A stretch of DNA of 64,000 bases, taken from an uncultured Oscillospiraceae bacterium. GTDB taxonomy: Bacteria > Bacillota > Clostridia > Oscillospirales > Ruminococcaceae. Shown here piece after piece: positions 9,314-16,836 of the stretch; position 1 is the first letter of the stretch; each line of letters begins with the position of its first letter. A program made the position numbers and the translations under genes. The stretch covers positions 35,414 through 99,413 of the forward strand of contig CAKSWY010000006.1 in the NCBI GenBank assembly GCA_934513685.1, read 5' to 3'. The notes below the pieces were generated by a model, which saw only the letters and a program-made list of their open reading frames with translations, did not search any database and was not told where the DNA came from.

Positions 9314-9342
9314 ATTATAACGGATATTCCTCGTTTGTGCAA
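9314..9342 (-). promoter_or_regulatory. Promoter of the TAXI TRAP operon
   Basis: Minus strand: TTGCAC (9342-9337), 17-base spacer, perfect TATAAT (9319-9314), about 60 bases upstream of the binding-protein ATG. The rest of the 9254-9863 gap is an AT-rich tract (about 9380-9500) with no gene that I can support, and the terminator at 9759-9798. Confidence 0.75.
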
Positions 9343-9758
9343 ATAATTCAGCGGGGCTGAGGGGTGTTTGAGGCCATGTCCCGAAAGTCTTTTTTTAATT
9401 TTTCTTATTTTTATTTATGAATTTTTCTCATAAAACTTTCACGGAGATAAAATTTGTCCAAAAAATCCCTCATTTTAAAAATTTTTAAAATAATGTTGCA
9501 GCCAAATCTGCGCTGGCACTCTGTGCAAAGTTTCGCCGGATCTGTGGGTAAAAGTGCCGAATCGCTCGCAAGATCGCGGCTTTTTCGCGCAGATTCGCAG
9601 CTTTTGCACTGTAAAGCGTTGCTGTGATTTTTTCACAACACTGCCGCGCACCCGTTTGCCTTGCAACAAACAATACAAGTATCGCGGTGCGCACCCGTAT
9701 ATTTTTTCCCATTGTTTCGCCGAAAATCGACCGCGCCCCAGCTGCGGCCCGCACACAG

Positions 9759-9798
9759 AAAAACGGCCCCCGCCCCGGTGTGGGGCAGAGGGCCGTTT
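9759..9798 (-). terminator. Rho-independent terminator of the 2-hydroxyacid dehydrogenase gene
   Basis: Arms AAACGGCCC/GGGCCGTTT with a GC-rich interior; read on the minus strand the stem ends in a run of T. It lies about 65 bases past the dehydrogenase stop. Confidence 0.75.
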
Positions 9799-9863
9799 GG
9801 GCCGTATTGTTCAATTTGCCAACCGAGCGTACCGCCGGCCGATGCCGGCATTTGCACAGTCGG

Positions 9864-10841
9864 TCACTCCTGAACGGGCATCGGGTGATTGGCGGGCCAG
9901 GTGACCGGCTGGCCGGTCAGCACCTCCACCACGCCCTGGCAGGCAGCGCGGCAGCTGCCCTGCACCGCCTGTTCCACGGCGGCCGCCACGTGCGGCGTGA
10001 GGAACAGCCCCGGCTGGGCCAGAAGCGGGCTGTCCGGCGGCAGCGGCTCAGTGCGGAACACATCCAGCGCCGCCCCGGCAATCCAGCCTTCTTCCAGCGC
10101 CTGGATCAGGTCCTCTTCCACCACCAGGTCGCCCCGGGAGATGTTCACGAAGGAGGCCGTGGGCTTCATCATGCGCAGAAGGTGCTTGTCCACCAGGTTC
10201 CGGGTCTCCGGCGTGCTGGGCAGGTGCAGGCTCACCACATCCGCCTGCCGGAACACCGCCTCAATGTCCGCCGCGGGGCGGATGCCCGCAGGCGGGGCCT
10301 CCGGGTCCATGGCGGGGTCATAGCCGATGACCTTCATGCCGAAGCCCAGGCTGGCCTTCTGGGCCACCCGGCTGCCCACATGGCCGCAGCCGATCAGCCC
10401 CAGTGTGCGGCCGCTCAGCTCAAAGGTGTTGTGCAGCCCGTAGCGCACGTCAAAGTTGCCGCCCCGGAACACCCGGTCCACATAGGAAAAGCGCCGGGCG
10501 CAGGCCATAATCATGAACATGGTGTGCTCCGCCGCCGCATTCACGTTGCTGACGGGGGCGTACACCACCTGAATACCCCGCTGGGTGGCCATGTCCATAT
10601 CAATGCAGTCCAGCCCGATGCCCTGCTTGCCAATGGCCTTCAGGCCGGGGCAGGCATCCATCATCGCGGCGCTTACCCGGTCGGCCCGGGTGAGGATGGC
10701 CGTGGGCTGCTCCCGGCGAATCTCTTCGATCCACGCGCTTTCGCCGGTGCCTTTGGCCACAACCACTTCCAGCCCGGCATCCCACAACAATTTCTTGCCC
10801 GAAACGTCTGCGTCCCGCAGCAAAAACACCTTTTCGCCCAT
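9864..10841 (-). CDS. D-isomer-specific 2-hydroxyacid dehydrogenase
   Basis: A 325-residue NAD(P)-dependent dehydrogenase that would interconvert a 2-oxoacid and a D-2-hydroxyacid. The start is ATG 10841 (MGEKVFLLRD), with AAGGAG upstream; the longer reading upstream has no RBS. Rossmann motif GLIGCGHVG (GxGxxG at 151-156), catalytic Arg236 (NISRGD), Glu265 (RTEP) and His284 (TPHV) are all present. The substrate cannot be read from the sequence; phosphoglycerate/hydroxypyruvate-type enzymes look similar. The next gene upstream is gdhA, so reduction of 2-oxoglutarate to 2-hydroxyglutarate is an attractive but unproven possibility. It has its own promoter and terminator. Confidence 0.88.
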   Translation of the reverse strand: MGEKVFLLRDADVSGKKLLWDAGLEVVVAKGTGESAWIEEIRREQPTAILTRADRVSAAMMDACPGLKAIGKQGIGLDCIDMDMATQRGIQVVYAPVSNVNAAAEHTMFMIMACARRFSYVDRVFRGGNFDVRYGLHNTFELSGRTLGLIGCGHVGSRVAQKASLGFGMKVIGYDPAMDPEAPPAGIRPAADIEAVFRQADVVSLHLPSTPETRNLVDKHLLRMMKPTASFVNISRGDLVVEEDLIQALEEGWIAGAALDVFRTEPLPPDSPLLAQPGLFLTPHVAAAVEQAVQGSCRAACQGVVEVLTGQPVTWPANHPMPVQE

Positions 10842-10988
10842 ACGCTCTCCTTGCGGCGCCTGTTCAACCCAGAACGTCCTTTCCGCCGTGGGGCTTCTCG
10901 CCCAAAACGGCAGAAAAGCCGCATTCATTTTCCCGAATTCTTACGCTTGCTCAAAGCACTTGTTCAAAAACAAACTCATTGTAAAATC

Positions 10989-11017
10989 ATTATCGCCGAT
11001 TGCAGCAAAAAACACAA
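10989..11017 (-). promoter_or_regulatory. Candidate promoter of the 2-hydroxyacid dehydrogenase
   Basis: Minus strand: TTGTGT (11017-11012), 17-base spacer, GATAAT (10994-10989); gene start about 148 bases downstream. Confidence 0.45.
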
Positions 11018-11026
11018 TAGGCCGGC

Positions 11027-11470
11027 GTGATTTTGTTCCAATCGCCCACACAATTTGCGCATTCTGCCTGCGGCGGCGCGGGTTGGCACCCACTCGGCGG
11101 CATTTTACATAAGGGCACCGGAGCGGCGGCCTGTGGGCGCGAATGCTCACCAGGCAGGGGAAAAGCACACCGGAACACAGTTGAAGCTAGCGCCACAAAC
11201 GAAAGCCTTCACCCCGGCTCGCCGTCCGGCCGCTGCCAGTGGGCACACAGCCCACCGGGAGAGGGAAGCCCTCACCCCGGCAAATGTGCTGACTCGCCGC
11301 GGCAAGTGCCCCATAGACAGGACAAGGCGCCCCGCCCGCAAATGCGGACGGAGCGCCTGTACCATCCCGGCTGATAAGAGAGCCTGGGGGCTCGTCCGGC
11401 TTACACCGGCAATCGCCCTATGGGGCATGGACCCCCGCTCTGTTCCAGCTTATTGAGTTTGGCAATTTCT
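11027..11470. repeat. Gene-free, hairpin-rich intergenic region downstream of gdhA
   Basis: No gene is supported here. Two hairpins stand out: GTGGGC/GCCCAC at 11239-11255 and a longer one at 11325-11358 with outer arms AGGCGC/GCGCCT and inner CCGCA/TGCGG. Two similar blocks, AAGCCTTCACCCCGGC (about 11204) and AAGCCCTCACCCCGGC (about 11267), form an imperfect direct repeat. The 11325-11413 part resembles the 5499-5635 region in layout (outer GCGC hairpin, G-rich stretch, ACACCG). Confidence 0.45.
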
Positions 11471-11487
11471 GGTGTAACGATTACACC
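11471..11487 (-). other. Hairpin across the gdhA stop codon
   Basis: GGTGTAA-N3-TTACACC is a perfect 7-bp inverted repeat that includes the TAA stop of gdhA on the minus strand. No T-tract follows, so a 3'-end stability or coupling role is more likely than termination. Confidence 0.4.
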
Positions 11488-12830
11488 CAACCCTGAGCCA
11501 TCATGGCGTCGGCAACCTTCTGGAAGCCCACGATGTTGGCGCCGGCAACCAGGTTGTAGCCCAGGCCGTAGCGCTCAGCAGCAGCAGCGGAAGAATCATG
11601 GATGTTCTTCATGATCTGACGCAGCTTGCCATCGACTTCCTCAGCAGTCCAGCTCAGATGCTCCTGGTTCTGGCTCATCTCCAGACCGGACACGGACACG
11701 CCGCCGGCGTTGACAGCCTTAGAAGGAGCAACCACCATGTTCTTCTGATCCATCAGGTAACGCAGAGCGTCGTTGGTGGTGGGCATGTTGGCAACTTCGA
11801 TGTAGTACTTGATGCCGTTGGCAACGATCTTCTTAGCCTGCTCCATGTTCACATCGTTCTGGGTAGCAGCGGGCATGATGATGTCAGCCTTGACGCCCCA
11901 GGGCTTCTCGCCGGCCACGAACTGGCAGCCGAACTTGTCAGCGTAATCCTGGACCTTATCATGGCCGGAAGCACGCATCTCCAGCAGGAAGTCGATCTTC
12001 TCCTTGGTGCAAACGCCCTCGGGATCGTACACGTAGCCGTCGGGGCCGGACAGGGTCACGACCTTGGCGCCCAGCTGAGCAGCCTTGGTGCAGATGCCCC
12101 AGCACACATTGCCGAAGCCAGAAGCAGCAATGGTCTTGCCCTTGATGGTGTCGCCCTCGTGCTGCAGCACGCTCTCCAGGTAGTACACAGCGCCGAAACC
12201 GGTAGCCTCAGGACGAACCAGAGAACCGCCGAAGCTCAGGCCCTTGCCGCTCAGAGCAACGTTCTCGCTCATGCACTTAATGCGGCGATACTCGCCGTAC
12301 AGGTAGCCGATCTCACGGCCGCCCACGCCCAGGTCGCCAGCGGGGCAGTCGACCTCGGGTCCGATGAACTGCCACAGGCCATGCATGAAGGCCTGGCAGA
12401 AGCGCATGATCTCGCGATCGCTCTTGCCGCGAGGATCGAAGTCAGAACCGCCCTTAGCGCCGCCCATGGGCAGGCCGGTCAGGCTGTCCTTGAAGGTCTG
12501 CTCGAAGCCCAGGAACTTCACAACAGACAGGTTGACAGAGGGATGGAAGCGCAGGCCGCCCTTGAAGGGGCCGATGGCGGAGTTGTACTGCACGCGGTAG
12601 CCACGGTTGACATGGGGCTTGTGGTTGTCGTCTTCCCAAACAACGCGGAACTCGATCACGCGCTCAGGCTCGATCATACGCTCCAGCAGAGCAGCTTCCT
12701 CGTACTCGGGATGCTGATCGATGACGGGCTCCAGGCTGCTCAGAACTTCTTCGACAGTCTGCAGGAACTCGGGCTCCTGGGCATTCTTGGCCTTGGTCTC
12801 GGCCAGCACGCGCTCAATGTACTTGTTCAT
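11481..12830 (-). CDS. gdhA: NADP-type glutamate dehydrogenase
   Basis: A 449-residue cytoplasmic enzyme that interconverts L-glutamate and 2-oxoglutarate plus ammonia. ATG 12830 is preceded by AGGAGG. The length matches the hexameric, about 450-residue NADP-dependent class. Seen: FKGGLRFHPSVNLSVVKFL, the catalytic-lysine motif PMGGAKGGSDF (Lys126), the DxxG-like PAGDLGVGGREIGYLYG and the nucleotide-binding ASGFGNVCWG. It lies 124 bases downstream of a GltS carrier gene and probably shares its transcript or has a weak own promoter. Together the genes form a glutamate uptake-and-oxidation set. The codon use has more AT-ending codons than neighbours, consistent with high expression. Confidence 0.95.
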   Translation of the reverse strand: MNKYIERVLAETKAKNAQEPEFLQTVEEVLSSLEPVIDQHPEYEEAALLERMIEPERVIEFRVVWEDDNHKPHVNRGYRVQYNSAIGPFKGGLRFHPSVNLSVVKFLGFEQTFKDSLTGLPMGGAKGGSDFDPRGKSDREIMRFCQAFMHGLWQFIGPEVDCPAGDLGVGGREIGYLYGEYRRIKCMSENVALSGKGLSFGGSLVRPEATGFGAVYYLESVLQHEGDTIKGKTIAASGFGNVCWGICTKAAQLGAKVVTLSGPDGYVYDPEGVCTKEKIDFLLEMRASGHDKVQDYADKFGCQFVAGEKPWGVKADIIMPAATQNDVNMEQAKKIVANGIKYYIEVANMPTTNDALRYLMDQKNMVVAPSKAVNAGGVSVSGLEMSQNQEHLSWTAEEVDGKLRQIMKNIHDSSAAAAERYGLGYNLVAGANIVGFQKVADAMMAQGWV

Positions 12831-12851
12831 TGTTTCTTACCTCCTGATTTC

Positions 12852-12870
12852 CCACGCCGTTTCGGCGTGG
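12852..12870 (-). promoter_or_regulatory. Leader hairpin just upstream of the gdhA RBS
   Basis: CCACGCCG-N3-CGGCGTGG, a perfect 8-bp stem. It ends about 12 bases before the gdhA AGGAGG and has no T-tract on the minus strand, so it may protect the 5' end of a processed gdhA message or mark a gltS-gdhA processing site. Confidence 0.5.
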
Positions 12871-12954
12871 ATCAAAAAATAGAATAAAATGAGGGATGGT
12901 GGTTTGGCTCTCTGGCAAGAGCCGCTTACTATACTAACCGATCCGCCCTGAGGT

Positions 12955-14142
12955 TTAGCCCAGGAAGGACAGGAAAGCCGTGATAATCATGCTGTTGAAG
13001 AAGTCAATAAACAGGCTGCCCACCAGAGGCACCACGAAGAAGGCGCGGGGAGCGGGACCATATTTATTGGCAACGGCCTGCATGTTGGCCATTGCATTGG
13101 GGGTAGCGCCCATGCCGAAACCGCAGGTAGCGCTGGAGAAAACGGCGGCCTCGTAATCGCGGCCCATGATGTTGAACACCACGAAGTAGGTGAAGATCGC
13201 CATCAGGACGGTCTGAGCCAGCAGCATCACGATCATGGGGATCGCCAGGTCAGCCAGCTGCCACAGCTTCAGGGCCATCAGGGCCATGGCCAGGAACAGG
13301 CTCAGGCTCAGGTTGCCCAGAGCGTCGATCTCAACCATAGGGGCTTCAATGTGGGCAGCGTCCACGATGTTGCGGATGACCGCAGCCACCAGCATGGCGC
13401 CGATGTAGCTGGGCATGGTCAGGCCGGCATCCTGGATGAACTTGGACACAACAGCGCCCAGGCCGATGGCAATGGCGAAGTACAGAGCAGCGTTCAGGAA
13501 GCGGTCGTTCTCAACAGCCTGGGTGGTGACCACCGGCTGGTCGTCCTGAGAGACAGCATTCTCAGTGGAATGCAGGCCATGCTTCTTGATGCGGGCGCTG
13601 GCGATGGGGCCGCCCAGCATGCTGCCGGCCACCAGGCCGAAGGTAGCAGCTGCGATGGCCACGGTAGCAGCACCGGTAACGCCCAGGTTCTCGATCAGGG
13701 GACCGAAGGAACCAGCGGTACCGTGACCGCCGACCATGGGGATGGAACCGATGCACAGGCCCAGACGAGGATCCAGACCGAAGGCAGCGGCCATGCCGGT
13801 GCCCAGCACGTCCTGCAGGAGGACCAGCACAATGGAGACCGCCAGGAAGATGACAACCTGGATGCCGCCCTTCTTCAGCAGCTTGAAGCTGGCCATAAAG
13901 CCAACGCTGCAGAAGAACACGGTCATGAAGAAGCTCTGCAGGGTGCCATCAAAGCTGATGGTGGCAATTCCGGCAGCGTACAGGCCCAGGTGAACCAGAG
14001 CGTACACGATGCCGCCCACCACGGGGGCGGGGATGCAGTAGTTGCGCAGCAGGGGGACCTTGCTCACGATGAAGCGGCCCAGCAGCAGCACGATTGCCGC
14101 AATGGCAGTTGCATGGTACATGTTCAGATTGATTTCCAACAA
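12955..14142 (-). CDS. gltS: Sodium/glutamate symporter GltS, copy 1
   Basis: A 395-residue membrane carrier of the GltS (ESS) family. The start is TTG at 14142: AGGAG lies eight bases upstream and the resulting N-terminus (x-LEINLNMYHATAIAA) aligns residue for residue with the ATG start of the second copy. Ten or so helices are visible, with family motifs CIPAPVVGG, SIPMVGGHGTAGSFGP and ATCGFGMGATPNAMANM, the paired re-entrant Gly-rich signatures. It is very similar to copy 2; the last 34 residues are identical. The cytoplasmic loop around LHSTENAVSQDDQPVV is the main variable part. An exact TTTTGT-N4-TTTTGT site lies about 90 bases upstream. Confidence 0.92.
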   Translation of the reverse strand: MLEINLNMYHATAIAAIVLLLGRFIVSKVPLLRNYCIPAPVVGGIVYALVHLGLYAAGIATISFDGTLQSFFMTVFFCSVGFMASFKLLKKGGIQVVIFLAVSIVLVLLQDVLGTGMAAAFGLDPRLGLCIGSIPMVGGHGTAGSFGPLIENLGVTGAATVAIAAATFGLVAGSMLGGPIASARIKKHGLHSTENAVSQDDQPVVTTQAVENDRFLNAALYFAIAIGLGAVVSKFIQDAGLTMPSYIGAMLVAAVIRNIVDAAHIEAPMVEIDALGNLSLSLFLAMALMALKLWQLADLAIPMIVMLLAQTVLMAIFTYFVVFNIMGRDYEAAVFSSATCGFGMGATPNAMANMQAVANKYGPAPRAFFVVPLVGSLFIDFFNSMIITAFLSFLG

Positions 14143-14232
14143 GTTACATTCTCCTCTTTTCTCTAAAGATTTCTCACACTTAGGGAGGAAGCTCACTCTT
14201 TCTCCCGATGCCTAGAGTGTAATGCAACTGCA

Positions 14233-14248
14233 ACAAAAACCTACAAAA
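14233..14248 (-). promoter_or_regulatory. Exact GlnL-type direct repeat upstream of gltS copy 1
   Basis: On the minus strand the sequence reads TTTTGT-AGGT-TTTTGT, a direct repeat at 10-base spacing. This equals the TTTTGT-N4-TTTTGT site I recall as the binding site of Bacillus subtilis GlnL. The next 15 bases end in TACACT, shared with copy 2. The rest of the 14143-14537 gap shows nothing else I can name. Confidence 0.7.
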
Positions 14249-14537
14249 AAATACCACGCACATCTTGCTGTTTTGCCGTTTTTACCAGAACTTTGGCTAA
14301 TTTGCTGTGCTTTACTCTGCCTCCTTTGGCGCTTTTGACGATGGTTTCGGGGGGGTTCTTCACAAAGTGTCGAAAACCTTCCACAGGGGGTGTTCCTTCA
14401 AAAACGAGGATTTTTTCCGCATTGTGGAACGGTTTTCGCTCTTTGGAACAAGCCGCAGGCAGAGCGCCGGTTGCCCGGCGTCTGCCCCTGGCTTTGGGGC
14501 ATCTGCCCCGGTTGTATCTTTACCGAGCCGCAGGGCC

Positions 14538-15725
14538 TTAGCCCAGGAAGCTCAGGAAAGCCGTAATGATCATGCTGTTGAAGAAGTCGATGAACAGGCT
14601 GCCCACCAGAGGCACCACGAAGAAGGCGCGGGGAGCGGGGCCGTAGTTCTTGGCCACGGCCTGCATATTGGCCATGGCGTTGGGGGTAGCGCCCATGCCG
14701 AAACCGCAGGTGGCGCTGGACATAACGGCGGCCTCATAGTCGCGGCCCATCACGTTGAACACCACGAAGTAGGTGTAAACGGCCATCATTGCGGTCTGCG
14801 CCAGCAGGATGACGATCATGGGAATGGCCAGATCCACCAGCTGCCACAGCTTCAGGCCCATCAGAGCCATGGCCAGGAACAGGCTCAGGCTCAGGTTGCC
14901 CAGGGCGTCGATCTCGATCATGGGAGCTTCCACATGGGCGGCGTCCACGATGTTGCGGATGATGGCGGCAACCAGCATGGCACCAATGTAGCTGGGCATG
15001 GTCAGGCCGATGTCCTGCAGGAACTGGGAAACCACAGCGCCCAGGCCGATGGCCAGCGCAAAGTAGAGGGCTGCGTTCAGGAAGCGATCGTTCTCGACCG
15101 CCTGGGTGGTAACCACTTCGCTGTCACTCTGGTTGATGGTGCCGCCGTCCGAATGCAGGTTGTGCTTTTTGATGCGGGCACGGGCCACAGGGCCGCCCAT
15201 CAGGCTGCCGGAGACCAGGCCGTAGGTCGCGGCCGCGATGGCCACGGTAGCAGCACTGGAAACGCCCAGGCCCTCCATCATGGGACCGAAGGAGCCGGAG
15301 GTGCCATGGCCGCCCACCAGAGGAATGGAGCCCATGCACAGGCCCAGACGGGGGTCCAGCCCAAACACGGCGGCCAGCCCGGTGCCCAGAACATCCTGCA
15401 GGACCACCAGCACAATGGCAACCACCAGGAAGATGACAACCTGAATGCCGCCTTTCTTCAGCAGCTTGAAGCTGGCCATGAAGCCAACGCTGGTGAAGAA
15501 CACGGTCATGAAGAAGGTCTGCAGAGTGCCGTCAAAGCTGATGGTCAGCACACCGGCAGCGTACAGGGCCAGGTGAACCAGAGCGTACACCAGGCCGCCC
15601 ACAACGGGCGCAGGAATGCAGTAGTTGTTGAGGGCGGGGACCTTTTTGATGATCCAGCGGCCCAGCAACAGTACCAATGCCGCAATAGCGGTTGCATGGT
15701 ACATGTTCAGATTGAGTTCAAACAT
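14538..15725 (-). CDS. gltS: Sodium/glutamate symporter GltS, copy 2
   Basis: A 395-residue paralogue of the downstream carrier with the same length and topology. Start ATG 15725 (MFELNLNMYHATAIAA) has GAGGAGAG upstream. Motifs CIPAPVVGG, SIPLVGGHGTSGSFGP and ATCGFGMGATPNAMANM are intact, so both copies look functional. Differences cluster in the central cytoplasmic loop (LHSDGGTINQSDSEVV) and single conservative changes in helices, indicating a fairly recent tandem duplication followed by mild divergence. It lies between the GlnK/GlnL-like genes and copy 1, all on the minus strand, and has its own near-copy of the GlnL-type site. Confidence 0.92.
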   Translation of the reverse strand: MFELNLNMYHATAIAALVLLLGRWIIKKVPALNNYCIPAPVVGGLVYALVHLALYAAGVLTISFDGTLQTFFMTVFFTSVGFMASFKLLKKGGIQVVIFLVVAIVLVVLQDVLGTGLAAVFGLDPRLGLCMGSIPLVGGHGTSGSFGPMMEGLGVSSAATVAIAAATYGLVSGSLMGGPVARARIKKHNLHSDGGTINQSDSEVVTTQAVENDRFLNAALYFALAIGLGAVVSQFLQDIGLTMPSYIGAMLVAAIIRNIVDAAHVEAPMIEIDALGNLSLSLFLAMALMGLKLWQLVDLAIPMIVILLAQTAMMAVYTYFVVFNVMGRDYEAAVMSSATCGFGMGATPNAMANMQAVAKNYGPAPRAFFVVPLVGSLFIDFFNSMIITAFLSFLG

Positions 15726-15812
15726 TCGATTCTCTCCTCTTCTCTCAAGATTTCTCACACCCGGAAGGCTTCGTGCCTTCCGTTCCGTTGAGAAGAGTGT
15801 ACTGCGCGTCTG

Positions 15813-15828
15813 TCAAAAATCTACAAAA
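15813..15828 (-). promoter_or_regulatory. GlnL-type direct repeat upstream of gltS copy 2 (one mismatch)
   Basis: Minus strand TTTTGT-AGAT-TTTTGA, one base off the TTTTGT-N4-TTTTGT pattern. It is about 90 bases upstream of the start codon, the same distance as in copy 1, and is followed by a TACACT that is also conserved. Confidence 0.65.
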
Positions 15829-15993
15829 TCAACGTTATTGGACGAATTCTTCTGTGCATTTTGGCGAACGCTTCAGATTTTCTCGAATGAATTGCACAAT
15901 TGCTGAACGTTTGAGCACCGCGCATCGCAATCTATCAAAGATTTGAAGGAAATGCTTGTATTTTTTGAAGGGAACCGCTTTTGGTTAAAGCGC

Positions 15994-16836
15994 TTACTCC
16001 TCCATGATGATCATCAGCCCGTCTAAGAATTTTTTCAGGCTGACCTTGCCGCCGGCCGTGCGGCGGCCGCGGATGTGATCCATCTCCGCCCGGATCTCCT
16101 CAAAGGGGAACAGGCTGCCGGAATAGCGGGAGAAGGTCTCGTTGGTGAAATCCTCACAGCCCATGTGGGCCAGGTTGACCATGCCGGCCGCCACCGCGCG
16201 GCGGGCCCGCTGCTCCATGTTCTTGGGGGTGGGGCACAGGGCCTCACACAGCTGGCCCACACTGGTCTGGGCCACGGTCAGGTGGTTTTCATACAGGTAG
16301 CCGCACATTTTCAGAATGTCGGCCGAGCCTTTTTCGCCGGACATTCCCAGCGAACCCAGCACATTCTGCACCCGGCGCAGGCGCTGGGTCTCGTCGCTGG
16401 GGGGCGCAGGCTGTGCGCCGCTGGTGTTGCTGAACATGCTGCGGATGTTGGCCAGGGTGCGCTCGTTTTCCACCTGGCGGGAGGCGTTCTGAATCACGCC
16501 CCGCACTTCCAACAGGTTGATGGGCTTGGAAATGAAGAAGTCCACTCCGGCGCTGTACGCCTTGCCGATGAGGGTCTTTTCCGACACCTGGCTCAGCATG
16601 ATGCACTTGGCGGTGCAGCCCTGGGCGCGCAGATCGGTCACCACTTCAATGCCGTCCCGCTGGGGCATAAAGAAATCCAGCATGATCACATCCGGCCGGG
16701 TGGCCAGAATTTCGGCGGTGGAGGGCATACCGTCGGCGGAATCGCCACAGATGATGCCCAGTTTCTCGCTGGTGATGATCTGGGTAAGGTTGTGGATGAT
16801 GGAGGGATCGTCTTCCAGAATGTAGATCCGGATCAT
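15994..16836 (-). CDS. GlnL/YcbB-like response regulator
   Basis: A 280-residue response regulator. The receiver domain (about 1-120) has acidic residues E8-D9-D10, the phosphoacceptor Asp54 (IMLDFFMP) and conserved Lys104 (ISKPIN). The C-terminal part (about 145-275), with ILKMCGYLYENHL, ALCPTPKNMEQRARRAVAAGM and YSGSLFPFEEI, matches the YcbB-type output domain known from B. subtilis GlnL, which activates glutaminase and glutamine transport genes. ATG 16836 overlaps the kinase stop (ATGA), so the pair is translationally coupled. It probably acts at the direct repeats upstream of both gltS genes. The nearest target starts about 270 bases downstream. Confidence 0.88.
   Translation of the reverse strand: MIRIYILEDDPSIIHNLTQIITSEKLGIICGDSADGMPSTAEILATRPDVIMLDFFMPQRDGIEVVTDLRAQGCTAKCIMLSQVSEKTLIGKAYSAGVDFFISKPINLLEVRGVIQNASRQVENERTLANIRSMFSNTSGAQPAPPSDETQRLRRVQNVLGSLGMSGEKGSADILKMCGYLYENHLTVAQTSVGQLCEALCPTPKNMEQRARRAVAAGMVNLAHMGCEDFTNETFSRYSGSLFPFEEIRAEMDHIRGRRTAGGKVSLKKFLDGLMIIMEE

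Noticed and set aside
11027..11470. CRISPR array or riboswitch in the hairpin-rich gap after gdhA
   Set aside because: Repeats are imperfect, only two-fold and unevenly spaced; no known riboswitch core was recognised.
12852..12870. Terminator between gltS copy 1 and gdhA
   Set aside because: A perfect stem, but followed by GGAAATCAGG on the minus strand with no T-tract, so kept as a leader hairpin only.
14142..14196. ATG-type start upstream for gltS copy 1 (18 extra residues)
   Set aside because: The extension is charged and unlike copy 2; the TTG at 14142 has the RBS and aligns with copy 2's ATG.
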